A DNA stretch of 64,000 nucleotides from a virus. Below the pieces are notes generated by a model. It worked only from the letters and a program-made list of their open reading frames with translations, did no database searches and had not been told where the DNA came from. The stretch lies in IMG/VR virus record IMGVR_UViG_3300028388_001285, positions 1-64,000 of that record; one strand, 5' to 3'. Of the stretch, positions 45,978 through 58,100 are shown in pieces. The number at the start of each line of letters is the position of its first letter. Position 1 is the first letter of the stretch. The translations under genes were made by a program, and so were the position numbers.

Positions 45978-48900
45978 ATTTAACAGTTCGAATACATTTC
46001 AGGCTGGTATGAACAAGGATGTTAATCCTAAGTTTCAACCTAAGGGAACCTATCGGTTCGCTCTGAACGCTGTGTTAGAGGTTAAGGAAGGTTTGCAAGG
46101 TAGTATACTTAATGAGATTGGTAACACATTCTGCCAAGTGATTCACGATGAATCAGGCGCTACTATAGTAGGACATGTACTGACTGATACTAGAGACATA
46201 GTATTGTTCCTAGCATTCCATTCTGGTAACTCTGCGATAGCAACTTGGAACCCTGATACATGTGAGTACACGGAGTTGCTGAAAGGTAACTGCTTAAACT
46301 TTAGTACTAAGCATCCAGTGTTCGCACAGTTTAGAATACGAGGTGGTTGTGACAGGGTAATATACTTCACGGATAAACACAATCCATATAGAGTATTTAA
46401 CTTAGACCAACTCAACAGATATAAAGATTCTGACGGGGATGTAGATTGTGATAGATTACTTTACTCTAGGAACGTAGAACGCCCTTGCATTAATGTTGAT
46501 AGAATCAACGAAGGTGGCGGACTCCTACCCATAGGGGCTTATCAGGTAGCTGTTCAATACTTGGACGAAGAACTTAACCCGACTAATTATTTTTATATTA
46601 CTGATGCACTTTACCTTGCAGATGAATCACTGAACTCTCTCAATGAAGAGATAGATGGTGGATTCAATATCGTAGACCCAGACGCAAATATACTCGGCGG
46701 AGTACCTTTAGCTAACAAATCAATTACGTGGTCGCTGTCTGATCTAGACACCAACTTCTCGTATTACAAGTTAGCTATATTGGTTTCTGAATCTGCTACA
46801 GGAAGTCTCAGTTCTGCCTATGAAACAGACGAGCAGACTATATCTGGTACAGAGGATTTCTACACGCTAAGTAACTTAGAGGATATCAACTTTACTTCTA
46901 TAGACAACGTCATTGTGGATCGTCCTGCGATAAACAAAGTAACTGACCATGCACAGTTGGATAACAGATTGTGGTTGGCAGGTACAATGAATGACGGATA
47001 CGATTGGGCAAAGGTGCAGCAAGCAGCTAACACTATCACTTCTAAGTGGACTACGGATACAGTTCCAACGAGGGAGACCAAACGGTTTCCAGAGTACCAA
47101 GTTAAGTTGCGTAACTACATGCGTGATGAAGTTTATGCATTCTCTATATGGGGAGTGTTTGCTAATGGTACAAGAACTCCAGCTTTCCATATCCCTGGAA
47201 GGGAGACGATGGTTAACCCAGGAATAGGTGATGAGACTGATAATTACAGAACATCGGTACCAGCAGGAGCGAATTGGGATACTTATCCAGTAACTATTGG
47301 AGGCTTGAATGCTTACAATAAAAGTAACAGCATAGCTTCACTAGAGGATGTGAAACACTTAGGTTACGAGGCTTCTGACATAGGAGAGACTATTGATCGT
47401 TGGAGAATATACAACACTGCTACGTACGATGACTTTGAGAGGACTGAAGGGGAGATGGCATACTACGAGTGTAACACTAGGTACCCTGACCTGAAAGACT
47501 GTAGCGGGGATTTCATATTCCCAACTACGACAATAGACGGTGAAATCGTACCGGCAAATGTACGTCATCACAAGTTTCCTGATACTAAGACTAGTCCATT
47601 ATTTAGAGCTGGTGACTTAGATGCGCTAGCTTGTTTAGGTATCAAATTTGATCTGTCACAGTTCTTGGCGGACGTAGGAGATATTGAGGTTGAAGGTTGA
47701 GTTATCGGTGTAGCAAGACGTAACGCTACAAACAGAACTATATTTGACAAAGGATTACTGTTTGCTGGACAAACTTCAGACAAAGACCTTGGAGGCGACA
47801 CTCCACGTATAGGCAAAGATGATGTGATCTTCACAGGTTGGTTAGCTGACAGGGCTGTTGGACATAACCTAACACATACACCTAAAAGTGCTTGGTACTT
47901 CTCACCTAAAGAAACACACGCACGACCAGCAATTGCAGGTTCGTACGTAAAACTGGAACGTTTACACCCATCAAATATCGGTTACATACAAAGTGACATA
48001 CGATACTGGTTCGGTACTCTTGGTACCTCATTAACCCCAGTGTTTGATTTTGGTGGTCGTGGACAATTCTTACCACTAGACACGTACACCTACATGGATC
48101 GAGTGGAATTTTACACGGTGGAAATTATCGACGGACCACCGCTTGGTAGTAGTAACCCATGAGGGGTAACACAAACTAGCGCCTCAGGTACTAAAATACG
48201 TACCCATATTTACTCTAGACATATGCTGAACCTAGAGTTTGAAGAAGACTATAGGTATCACCAGTTTAGTACCGACATACAGGCAACTAGTGGAGTACGT
48301 AATGACGCTTGTTATGTAAGTATTAAGACTAACAACGAAGTGTACCCCGATCTAGAATCTGTTATATATCATCCAGTATCTAATTGTTATTACACCAATG
48401 GCACTACTGTCTACGGTGGTGACACATTTATAGGTAGATATCATACGACCACAAAAAGCACGTTAGATAAAGGCCCTGATGAAAAAGACTTGGGGGATAG
48501 AAGTTTGATTGCTGCGTATGTTGAATCAGAACTTAACCATGAGTACAGGCATGACGGTATCTTAGAGGATTGGCAGTCCACTTGGAAAGGTGAACTGGTT
48601 TACAATAATCAGAATAACAATGAAACTATCCGGGAGTACTTAAGCCCGGAGATTGACTTTTCTGATATCGAAGCAGACAGAAACCCAGCTGATTACTTTG
48701 GATACAATAAAGATTTCCAGAAGTTGAACAACGAGAAGCCTAACTTCCCATTGTCAGACTCGTATGATTACTGTGATGCTTGTCCAAACAAATATCCATA
48801 TAGAATCATGTACTCTGAGAAATCATTCCAAGAAGAATTGGTAGATAATTATTTAATTGTAAAGGCTAACAACTACAGAGATTTAGATGGAGACTCCGGA

Positions 48901-50259
48901 CCAATTACCAGACTCTTCACCGACAAGGATAACCTATTCGCACTATCCACTAAAGCTTTATGGACTGTACCTACTAGGCCACAGACGTTGCAAACATCTG
49001 AGGGTACTATATATGTAGGTACAGGAGATGCGTTGGCACTACCGCCAAAGCGTGTAGTTTATCCTGGGTTTGCTTACGGAGGCACTAAGGATATATTGTC
49101 ACTAGTCAGTACAGAGTATGGGAGTGTATGGGCAGATAGTCTAACAGGTAAGGTATTTCATTGGCGAGGACAATTGGAAGAGATCTCTTCTAATGGTATG
49201 CGTAACTGGTTTGAAGAGAATACTAAGTCTAAGATAAAGGAACAGATGTTTGCTTTCTCTTTGGAGAACAACATACCAAGCGTACCAACTGATTTATATG
49301 GTGTAGGTCTAGTGGGCACGTATGATCCTAGATATCGAAGATACATATTAAGTTTCCGTGACTACGAGATACTTGACATGGAGAACTTCGAAGGTGGTGT
49401 GGAAGGATTTGAATCATTAACCTCTTACAATCCTAGTAAGCTATACTTTGACCTAACTGCGGGAGACTTCTTTAGGGTTAAGTACATTGCTGCTACTGGT
49501 TGGTACAAATTACCTATACCGTATTTGGATAGAAACACATTCCGTAACAGATCTTGGACGGTGTCATATTCATTTCCACACAAGGCTTGGGTGAGCTTTC
49601 ACTCATACTTACCAGCATACATGTTCAATGATGAAGATACATTCTATACTGGATTACATAATAGTCTGTGGATGTTCACACATAACTACGGGGAACATCA
49701 GAAATACTATGGAAAGAAGTACGACCATATACTAGACTTTATCGTGAATGAGCAACCAATACTGGATAAGACTTATAGTAGCCTTAAAGTAATAAGTGAT
49801 ATCAGTCGGTATGATGAGGAACACGAGAACTATATAGAGTCTCTGCTAGAGTTCTTCACATATGGTATGTTCTACAACTCCAACCAAACTAGTGGTAAGC
49901 AACAGATATTTAGGAAGGACGGTTCAAGTCCATTCTTGTCTACATATGATAACCAGAATCAAATGGTACTGGCAGAGAAAGTAGATGAGCACTGGAATAT
50001 ATCTGGGTTTAGGGATCTAGGTATAGGACATAACTCCTACCCAATATGGACAAACGCTTGGGATGAAGTACAGTCTGACTATTATATAGATAAGGTACCT
50101 AACCCGGAAGCCATTGAGACAGACAAGAGTCTGTTTAATCACGGCAGGTTTAGGGATGCTTGGCTAGGCGTACGACTATACCATGATGGTGAAGTACAAG
50201 GTAACTACAGAATAAACACTGACCTAATTAATACACTACAAAGAATATCTTATAGGTAA
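45967..50259 (+). CDS. Tail stabilisation (muzzle-type) protein
   Basis: A 1,430-residue protein. Its start (TFQAGMNKDVNPKFQPKGTY followed by RFALNAVLEVKEG) matches the stabilisation/muzzle protein of crAss-like phages, which closes the tail end. It has long beta-rich regions with Trp and Tyr, such as WRIYNTATYDDFERTEG and YSFPHKAWVSFHSYLPAY. TGA at 47698 and 48160 are read as Trp; without recoding it would be three fragments. Start at ATG 45967 overlaps the previous stop; ATG 45952 is an alternative. TAA overlaps the next ATG. Confidence 0.85.
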
Positions 50260-53200
50260 TGGCAAAGCAAAAAGAAGAATTAGAATATAACTTGGGTGGA
50301 GATATAGGTACTGGACTGAGCGCTGCTGCACCTATGATGAGCGCGATTCCTGGGTGGGGAGCTATAGCTGGTATGGGCATGAGTGCCCTAGGTGGATTCC
50401 TACAGAGTCGGCAGAACGATGCTCCAGCCACGTATCAACAAACCCAGTCCAACACTAATCCATATGGGTATGTAAAGGGCGGAACTATTAAGGAAGTAAT
50501 TCCAGGCATAGCTCAGGTAAAGGCTGACACCTCAGCCGAGAACAGAGATGGAGCGCCCGATTCCGTGCAGGTGAATATGGGTGGTACTACGATTGAACTT
50601 GCTGGAGACGAAGTAGTATTACTAAATGAAAAAAATAAAGGAGGCAGCCTAGGCGATAAGTTACAAGGAGGGTTCGTACTCTCCAACGCATTAACTATCC
50701 CAGGTACCGACAAGACATTTGCATCAGCAGCTGAAGCCCCTCTGAATATGCTGAAGAATGACGAGAACCCAGCTCTCGCAAGGCAGATGCTACAGAACCT
50801 GGCCGATCTAAACCAGAAGGAATTAATCAAATCTAATAATAGTTCTGAATATAAATCTGGCGGCAAGCTAACTAACCCTCCTAACAATGACCCAGAGTAC
50901 ACGATACATGCGTTAGCTCCGGGACAGTCTACTAAAGAGTTTGCTAGGGACGCCTTAGAACGCTATGGGGTAACTGACGCAGAGGCTGTTAAAGCCTTGG
51001 AAGATGATTTACAGGAAAGTAATCAGTTCGAGCCTTGGCAAATGGCAAATAGGTTGAGTCGTAATTATAGGAAGTCACAACAGAGAATCAAGGTGCCTAA
51101 AGACATGACTAAGTATGTCACGATGTTTGATTATCTGAAGGATGAAAAATATGTGGGTGGGAAAGATCTACCTTTCTGGAATCTAGATGATACACGAAAG
51201 TTCTACACTAAAAATAAACCACTGCGCAAGCCTAAAGGAGCTAGAGCTATTATGCCCGGAATGTCTACTAGTAAGTACCATGTACCAGCTAACCCTGCTA
51301 AGGGTATACCAGCATACGGTAATATGGACGAGTTTCCTGAAGAGGCGCTGCGCGGACACATTGACAAAGTACTGGGCAACTACAAAAAGAAATTCAAAAG
51401 ACACGGCAAGTCGGATAAATTGTGGAACACAGACCAGGTGATAGCGGGATTGAAGGCGTTACATGATGATACCGGCTACGTGGCTCCAGTGGATCTTCTC
51501 TTCGCACAGATGCGTAAGGAAGGTGCGTTTAATCCTAGTGACGGAGGACGTAGTAAGTATACTAATCCAATGAATGTAGGAGAGACAGACAGTAAGACTA
51601 TCTACAAATTTAAAACTCCCGAAGCTGGTTTTTATGCCTGGGGAAGGTTACTGTATTCAGACTATCTGTCACACAGAACACGGGAAGACTTATATAGCAA
51701 AAAAGAAGCCTTCAAGAATCATGGAGACAATAGGTACGCTACTAGCCCCTACTACGAAGTAGGTGGATATGATGAGAAGAATAGATACCACATAGGGGTT
51801 AAACAGGCTGTGGACCAATATCGTAAGATGATGGTAGAAGATCCTGAGGCAGCGAAAGCTGGGAAAGCACAGAAGAAAATTAATACATACAGTTTAAAGG
51901 AAGGTGATACTCCGTACGAGATAGCAGATAAACTTGGGTTAGACCGAGACGCTTTTCTAGAGTTGAATCGGTTAGCCAGTAATAAGGAAGAGGCAAAGAG
52001 TACTGGACTAATAGATCCTAGCACTTTACCTGTAGGCTACGAGTTGATTTATGAAGATGACTTACCTAAAGCACAAGTAAAAATCTCACCTAAAGCACAA
52101 GTAAGAATGACGAAAGCAAAACCAGAAAGAGAGGGGTCTGTACCTTCTAACCTTAAGTACTTCATGCCAGCAGGTATGGTACTGGGTAGAAAAGAAGGTG
52201 GTTACATTGGATATAACAATGGCGGACCAATTGAGCACGATGACCCGCGCATGGGCGATATAATGCAGCACGTTGTCACAGCGTTAGATATTGAAGATCC
52301 AGCTAGTCAAGAAGATTTCCTGAATGACATGGCTAGCCGATACGCTAATATGTGGAATGAAGGGCAGTTTAACAATTGGGACACTTTTTTGGACTATGTC
52401 AGTAAACCTAAGGATATGGCTACTGCGCAAGGATTCTTGAATGGAGTACCTGGACCACCCCCAAGTAGAGCCGGATTAGCTCAGGCTCTTGCAGGACTAT
52501 ACGGTAATACATCTGCTGCCCCTGTGGCTCAGACATCCGCTGCTCCAGCACCAGTTACAACACCGGCGGCTACAGCTAGAACTACACCTGCTGCCACAAC
52601 TACTCCTGCACCAACATCATTTAATCCTAGTACACCATTTAACCCGCTGGTACGAACAGCACCGCAAATAACATCCCCAGCCTTGGCAGCCTCCAGAACA
52701 GCTGCTGGCACAGCGGCAGTGAACAATGTAGGTAACATGAATATCACGCCTAGTCCAGTAGCCACACCGAACAAATTCGGAAGGTTCATGGAGAACTTAG
52801 GTGGAGCATTCAAAGGTGGAGGCGCTGGTACAGCACTACAGATTGCTGGAGCCCTTGGACAAGGTGCTATGGCATTGTTCAGTAATCAGGGAGAGCAAGC
52901 TGCACATACTGTACCTAATAGGTATAGAGAACAGCAGTACAATCCGGCGTCACAACTGCTAGCCAACCAACGAAGCTTTAGTGGTGCCTTGGATATGGCA
53001 CGCAATAGTGCATCTGGGTTTGGACAGTTGATGAGTAGAGGTCAGCAAAGCTACGCTAACAAAATGGCGGCTGATAGAACTACACTGGACAGAGCACAGC
53101 TGATGAACAATAGGTACCAACAACAATACGACCGATCAACACACGCTTTAGCAAATCAAAATGCTAATAGAATGTGGAAAACTGATCAGGTTAATAAGAT

Positions 53201-53372
53201 GGCAAAAGGACAGCGCATGGGCAACTTAGCCACAGCGTTTGGTCAGACACCGATAAATTTGGGACAAGCTATGAACCGACAGGCTGCTAATCAAGAGGCT
53301 GTTAGATGGTACATGCAAGCTATTGACCCAGCATTGGCCGCGTCGATTAAGAAACAAATGAACGTAAGATAA
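50259..53372 (+). CDS. Virion muramidase-LysM protein
   Basis: A 1,037-residue protein with a membrane-like Gly/Ala/Met-rich N-terminus, a muramidase-type domain near residues 411-470 (VDLLFAQMRKEGAFNPSDGG then TNPMNVGETDSK, like the glucosaminidase family with a catalytic Glu), a LysM peptidoglycan-binding domain (about 543-590, TYSLKEGDTPYEIADKLGL), and a Pro/Ala/Thr-rich linker (about 750-790). It probably opens the cell wall during injection. No TGA codon. Coupled by one base to its neighbours. Ends in TAA. Confidence 0.75.
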   Translation: MAKQKEELEYNLGGDIGTGLSAAAPMMSAIPGWGAIAGMGMSALGGFLQSRQNDAPATYQQTQSNTNPYGYVKGGTIKEVIPGIAQVKADTSAENRDGAPDSVQVNMGGTTIELAGDEVVLLNEKNKGGSLGDKLQGGFVLSNALTIPGTDKTFASAAEAPLNMLKNDENPALARQMLQNLADLNQKELIKSNNSSEYKSGGKLTNPPNNDPEYTIHALAPGQSTKEFARDALERYGVTDAEAVKALEDDLQESNQFEPWQMANRLSRNYRKSQQRIKVPKDMTKYVTMFDYLKDEKYVGGKDLPFWNLDDTRKFYTKNKPLRKPKGARAIMPGMSTSKYHVPANPAKGIPAYGNMDEFPEEALRGHIDKVLGNYKKKFKRHGKSDKLWNTDQVIAGLKALHDDTGYVAPVDLLFAQMRKEGAFNPSDGGRSKYTNPMNVGETDSKTIYKFKTPEAGFYAWGRLLYSDYLSHRTREDLYSKKEAFKNHGDNRYATSPYYEVGGYDEKNRYHIGVKQAVDQYRKMMVEDPEAAKAGKAQKKINTYSLKEGDTPYEIADKLGLDRDAFLELNRLASNKEEAKSTGLIDPSTLPVGYELIYEDDLPKAQVKISPKAQVRMTKAKPEREGSVPSNLKYFMPAGMVLGRKEGGYIGYNNGGPIEHDDPRMGDIMQHVVTALDIEDPASQEDFLNDMASRYANMWNEGQFNNWDTFLDYVSKPKDMATAQGFLNGVPGPPPSRAGLAQALAGLYGNTSAAPVAQTSAAPAPVTTPAATARTTPAATTTPAPTSFNPSTPFNPLVRTAPQITSPALAASRTAAGTAAVNNVGNMNITPSPVATPNKFGRFMENLGGAFKGGGAGTALQIAGALGQGAMALFSNQGEQAAHTVPNRYREQQYNPASQLLANQRSFSGALDMARNSASGFGQLMSRGQQSYANKMAADRTTLDRAQLMNNRYQQQYDRSTHALANQNANRMWKTDQVNKMAKGQRMGNLATAFGQTPINLGQAMNRQAANQEAVRWYMQAIDPALAASIKKQMNVR

Positions 53373-55180
53373 TGGCAAAGTATCAATATTTTAAACTACA
53401 GGCTCCACAATTTCAGCTAGAAGAGACTCCGATACAACCAATGCTACAAGCACTTGGGTACAGACAAAAGAGATTCGATGCCGCTTATGAACTAGCTGGA
53501 GACTTAGAGGACCAATACATTGACGCCCTCCCTAAAGATAGGGCTAGGGCTGACGCAATACAAGGTGGCTGGCGTAAAGAGATTGACGACATGGTCAAAA
53601 AGTATGATGGTGATTACTCTCAGATGTATAAAGATTTGGGGGGATTGAAGCGTCGTATGACTAGAGAACTCACGCCGGGAGGTGAGGGTTACGAGATAGG
53701 ACAATCTAAGGCACGCATGAAGGCAGCCTATGAAGCTGGTAAGAAGCAATTAGCTGGCGAGAAGATCACAGGTGACATGCTTAATAACTGGTACAGGTAC
53801 ACTATGGATAGCTACGGAGGCGTACAGAAAGATCCTACTACTGGAGCTTGGACTGGCATACAGCCAGAAGACATAGGAAACTATGTAGATCCGTATGAAC
53901 TTGGACTAGAAGCTGTTAAAGAACTTGTCCCAGATACATGGGAATACTCACGCACAGACGCTAGCGGCATGTACTTCTACGATAAGAGTGGTAAGGAGAA
54001 ATATTTATCACAGGATAGAATCCGAGAAGCTGTTTCCAATAGATTGTCCAGCGATGAACGCTACTGGAATATGTTACAGCAGGAAGCTAAGTGGACTGGA
54101 CGTCCAATGTCATCTGTAATGAATAGATTCCAAACCGATGTTACAGCATTCGATCCATTCGCCTACTCACAGACAGAGAGTGGTAGTGGTATGAGAGCAG
54201 ACAGCGCAGCTATATATGCTGACAAGAAAGCTATGTTAGAGAATTGGAGACCAGATAGTAGGCCAATACAACCAGCAACTCCAGCTTTCAACAACGCTAT
54301 GAATATGCCTGACTTTGGTTACACTACAGAGACTGAGGGATACGATCCCGAATTAACGGCTGAGTACTTCGGACACGGCATTAAGCAGAAAGGCACAGCT
54401 GATGACCAACTAAAAGCTTATTATGAAAAGCTAGAGGGACCATTCAAATCAGCATTCTACAAGACTATGCGGGGCGCTAAGGCAACTGAGCAAAGAGCTG
54501 CTTACGAAAGAGGAGACATGAGTCAAGAAGATTACTATGGATTCGTACAAACTAAATGGAAACAAATTGCTGATAGGGTTGGAAATTACAATAATACATT
54601 GTATAAGTATCCTAACGAGTACAAGAACGATGACCTAGATAATTGGGCAGCTATGGCTCAGAATGCTCAGTGAAGAGACATGACTGGTAAGAAGGTTAAG
54701 GTACCGAAAGAAGTTGGGGCATTAAAGAATACTGGAACTTCTAGAGCCACTAAGCTAGGGTGGTATCCACAAGGACCGATAGCAACTGGACAAGTGTTTG
54801 GTGAAATGGTCATTGATCCTAACAATCCAAAGAAACAATACATCGTAAGTAGAAGTGACAAGGTATCTGGTAACATGAAAGGTATAAATGAGTTGAGATC
54901 TCCTTACTATACGGGCAAACCTAGTGGGAAAGTACCAGCTCGTATCAAATACCAAGGTATAGATGTAGGTGTGCTAGCTAGCACTAGATTAGACAATAAC
55001 CTTAATTTTGTTGTAGACTTATATGATCCAGCTAATCCTGGCGAGGTCATAGACACCATAGAGGATGAAATGTCAGTAGGAGACTTCATGGACAACATGA
55101 ATGTAGAGGCTGTAAAGAACGTTGTAGGAAATTCAGGTTTAGGTAGTAAAGCACTATTATTCGGAGAAGAGTTAGATTAA
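53372..55180 (+). CDS. Conserved virion/cargo-type protein
   Basis: A 602-residue protein, mainly helical, starting MAKYQYFKLQAPQFQLEETP. The TGA at 54671-54673 is read as Trp in MAQNAQWRDMTGKKV, joining the second part that starts with KVKVPKEVGALKNTG. Its place between the lysin-like protein and the giant protein matches ejected 'cargo' proteins of crAss-like phages. No enzymatic motif. Ends in TAA. Confidence 0.65.
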
Positions 55181-55190
55181 ATAAATAATT

Positions 55191-58100
55191 ATGCCAGAAA
55201 TAAAAGATGTCGTAAGGGCCATTCTGCACCAAAAGGCGCAGCAGGGTTTTCTTGCTGGAAATCCTTCTGTAAGCAGAGAGGGTTTTGTAAATCTAGATAA
55301 ATTTGGGAAATATGACAAGACGCTCACACCTGGAACATGGGAGAACGTCAGAAACTTGTCCCCAAGAATGGCTCAGGAGTACCACAGAGGTACAGAGCAG
55401 CCATGAAACCACAAATATGCAAGGGGGATTGCCAACTTTGTCACAGGTACTGCTTCTAAGGTTGGAGCCACTGTAGGTTTTGCAGCCGGAGCTCTCGGAG
55501 CGCTAGCAACCGGAGAGTTAAGTACGGTCTACGATAATGCTGTAGTGGACGCCTTTACGAAGGCTGAAGCGGCTATGGAGATACCTATTTACGTAAAAAG
55601 ACAGTATGCTGAAGGCAACCTTATACATAAGATGGGTACCACTGAGTTCTGAGCTAAGGACTTAGGAGAAGGTCTTGAATTCTTGGCCAGTATGTTTATA
55701 CCAACTTACGGTATAGGACTTGCAGGTAAGGGTTTACAGGCTGTAGCTAAATCTGCTAAAGTGGCTAAGGGATTGGCTCGCGGAGAGCGCGTGCTTACTA
55801 CTGTACTGAACAGTACAGTTGAGGCAGGGTTTGAAGCCAAACATGCTAACGATGAGATTAGAGACCAGCTAGCTAGGCAGAGGGGGTACATATCATATGA
55901 TTTATTACCACCTGATATACAACAGGAGATCTCGGTTTTAGCGGGACAAGCTGCTGCTAGAACTTTCTGGGGCAATATGATTGGTCTGATGTTACCCAAC
56001 TATCTGGAGTCTGGTTGGGCTAGGAGTATTATGGGGTTTGACAAAGCAGGTTCCAATGTACGACAAGCCATACGTAAGAAAGCACTATCCCCTGACGATA
56101 TAGTTAAGGCTAAGTCCAAGTGGAAAGCAGCTACTAAGGGTCTGGTGTCCGAGGGTCTTTGGGAGGAGAACTTTCAAGAAGCTGTAGGACAGTTTGAAGC
56201 TAGATTAGCGGAAGGTAAGATCGAAAGAGAAGACTACGCTAAAGAATTAGTACGTAACCTCAGCAACAATGCATGGGGTTTTGCTCGTGCAGTACCTAAC
56301 TTACCGTTCGCACCGTTTGGTGTAGACTTCGGTATAGCTGCTAAGGCTGGCACTGAGCAAGATGCTGGTGCCACTGCTATCGCACTCGGAGCTATCATAG
56401 GTTCTGGAATGAGTACTGTGTCGCAAGCGATGGACAACGCTAGACTGCGAGAATCAGCTGAGCGTGAGAACTCACTTTGAGGTGACCTAGTGAAGTTCAA
56501 GGAAACATTAGACAAGATACTGGTTGACGATCAGAAATCTATATATAAAACTTTCGGAACTGAGACCGACGAAGAAGGTAACGAGACTCCTATCTATGTT
56601 AATCCTAAGACTGGAGCTACCGAGATTGACCCAGATAAATTACGTAATCTAGCTCTGGCTAACACTGTAGACTTAAACTTCTTTGATGAAGCTGTGTTTG
56701 CAGATGTTAACAACGATGAGTTGTGGGCCACATTCAACGATAAGATGGCGGCAGCCTCATATGGGTGGTACTTAGGATCATCCGGGATATCTAAAGAAGA
56801 TGCACAAGACTTACTTGAAGGTAGAGAAGATGCCAATGAGATACTGTCACTCATGGACTCGTTTGAAGAAGCGGAGAGGGACTCCCAGACTTCCGACGAT
56901 ATTCGTGGTGAGCAGGTCGACAAGAAATTTAAACGGTTCTTGCATAGGATCAATTACTTCCTTAATGCTCGTGGCAAGATGCTGGACGAGATGTATAGTA
57001 AGAACCCTGAGGTTATCGGTCCTATGGTGGAAGATAATCAGGCAGCTTTACAGAAGGTAACTAACGCTAGCTCTAGGAAAGCTTTGAAGAGTGAGTTTGT
57101 AGAAGCTGTAGGTGGTATAGATACTCTCAATAGAGAGGTTAAAGAACTAGAGACTGAGTTTGAAGCTGTTAAGAAGACTGACCCAGCTAAGGCTGATGAG
57201 ATAGCTAGGAAGATAAGTACTAAGAACTATCTAATGTCAGAGAGAATGCACGTAGACGGCTACGATGCAAACTTACAAGGTATAGATGCGGAGAACAACA
57301 AGGCGCTTGTAGATGAGTACTTTAGGTCTAAGCATAACAACCCTACTACCTTAGGTATGAACCCATCAATGGCGGTAAGCTACCAGTCATTACGGGATCG
57401 TAAGTACTATAGGTTAGGTAAAGCTTACATGGCCGCTAAGGATATCAACGACATAGCTGATGAATTTTTAGAGGAAAGAGATATTGATGACTTGAGTGTA
57501 GGTATTGAAGCGCTCAGAGGATCTGCTAAATATTTTAATGGTGAGAACTCTGATGTAACTGCTGCTACCGAAAAGATAAATACAGCGTTAGATGAAGAAA
57601 TAGACAAGATAAACATAGGACTTCAGGAAGTAAACGAAGCCATGTATAATTTGGCCGGTGAAAACCTGGGTGCTGAAGAGACGAAGTTAGTAGCTACGCA
57701 TCTGAAGGATACACAGAGTCAGTTACAAACACAGATGGGTCGTATTAAGTTGTTACGCGAGGAGATGTCCTCAGCGCATGAAGCTATTAATGCTACTGAC
57801 GATGAGTACGCTGCATGGAATACTGAGGATGGTCTGAAGATGGAACACTTCCGTAACCTGACTAAGAAGATATGGGCATTAGATAGCTTAGCTCTGGAAT
57901 CATTCGATAACCTTGCTAAGACTATGCAGTTCATGCAACTGTTGTTAGGAATAGAAGCTGCCTTCGAGGATAGAACTGACATCAGCGATGACCTAAAGGC
58001 AGATGTAGCTGCTGAAATACTACAGCTTAAGGAGATACTTAAAGCTTACAGAGAAGCGGCTGAAAAGAATATGCAATCCAGAGCCTCGAAACAGGTGAGA

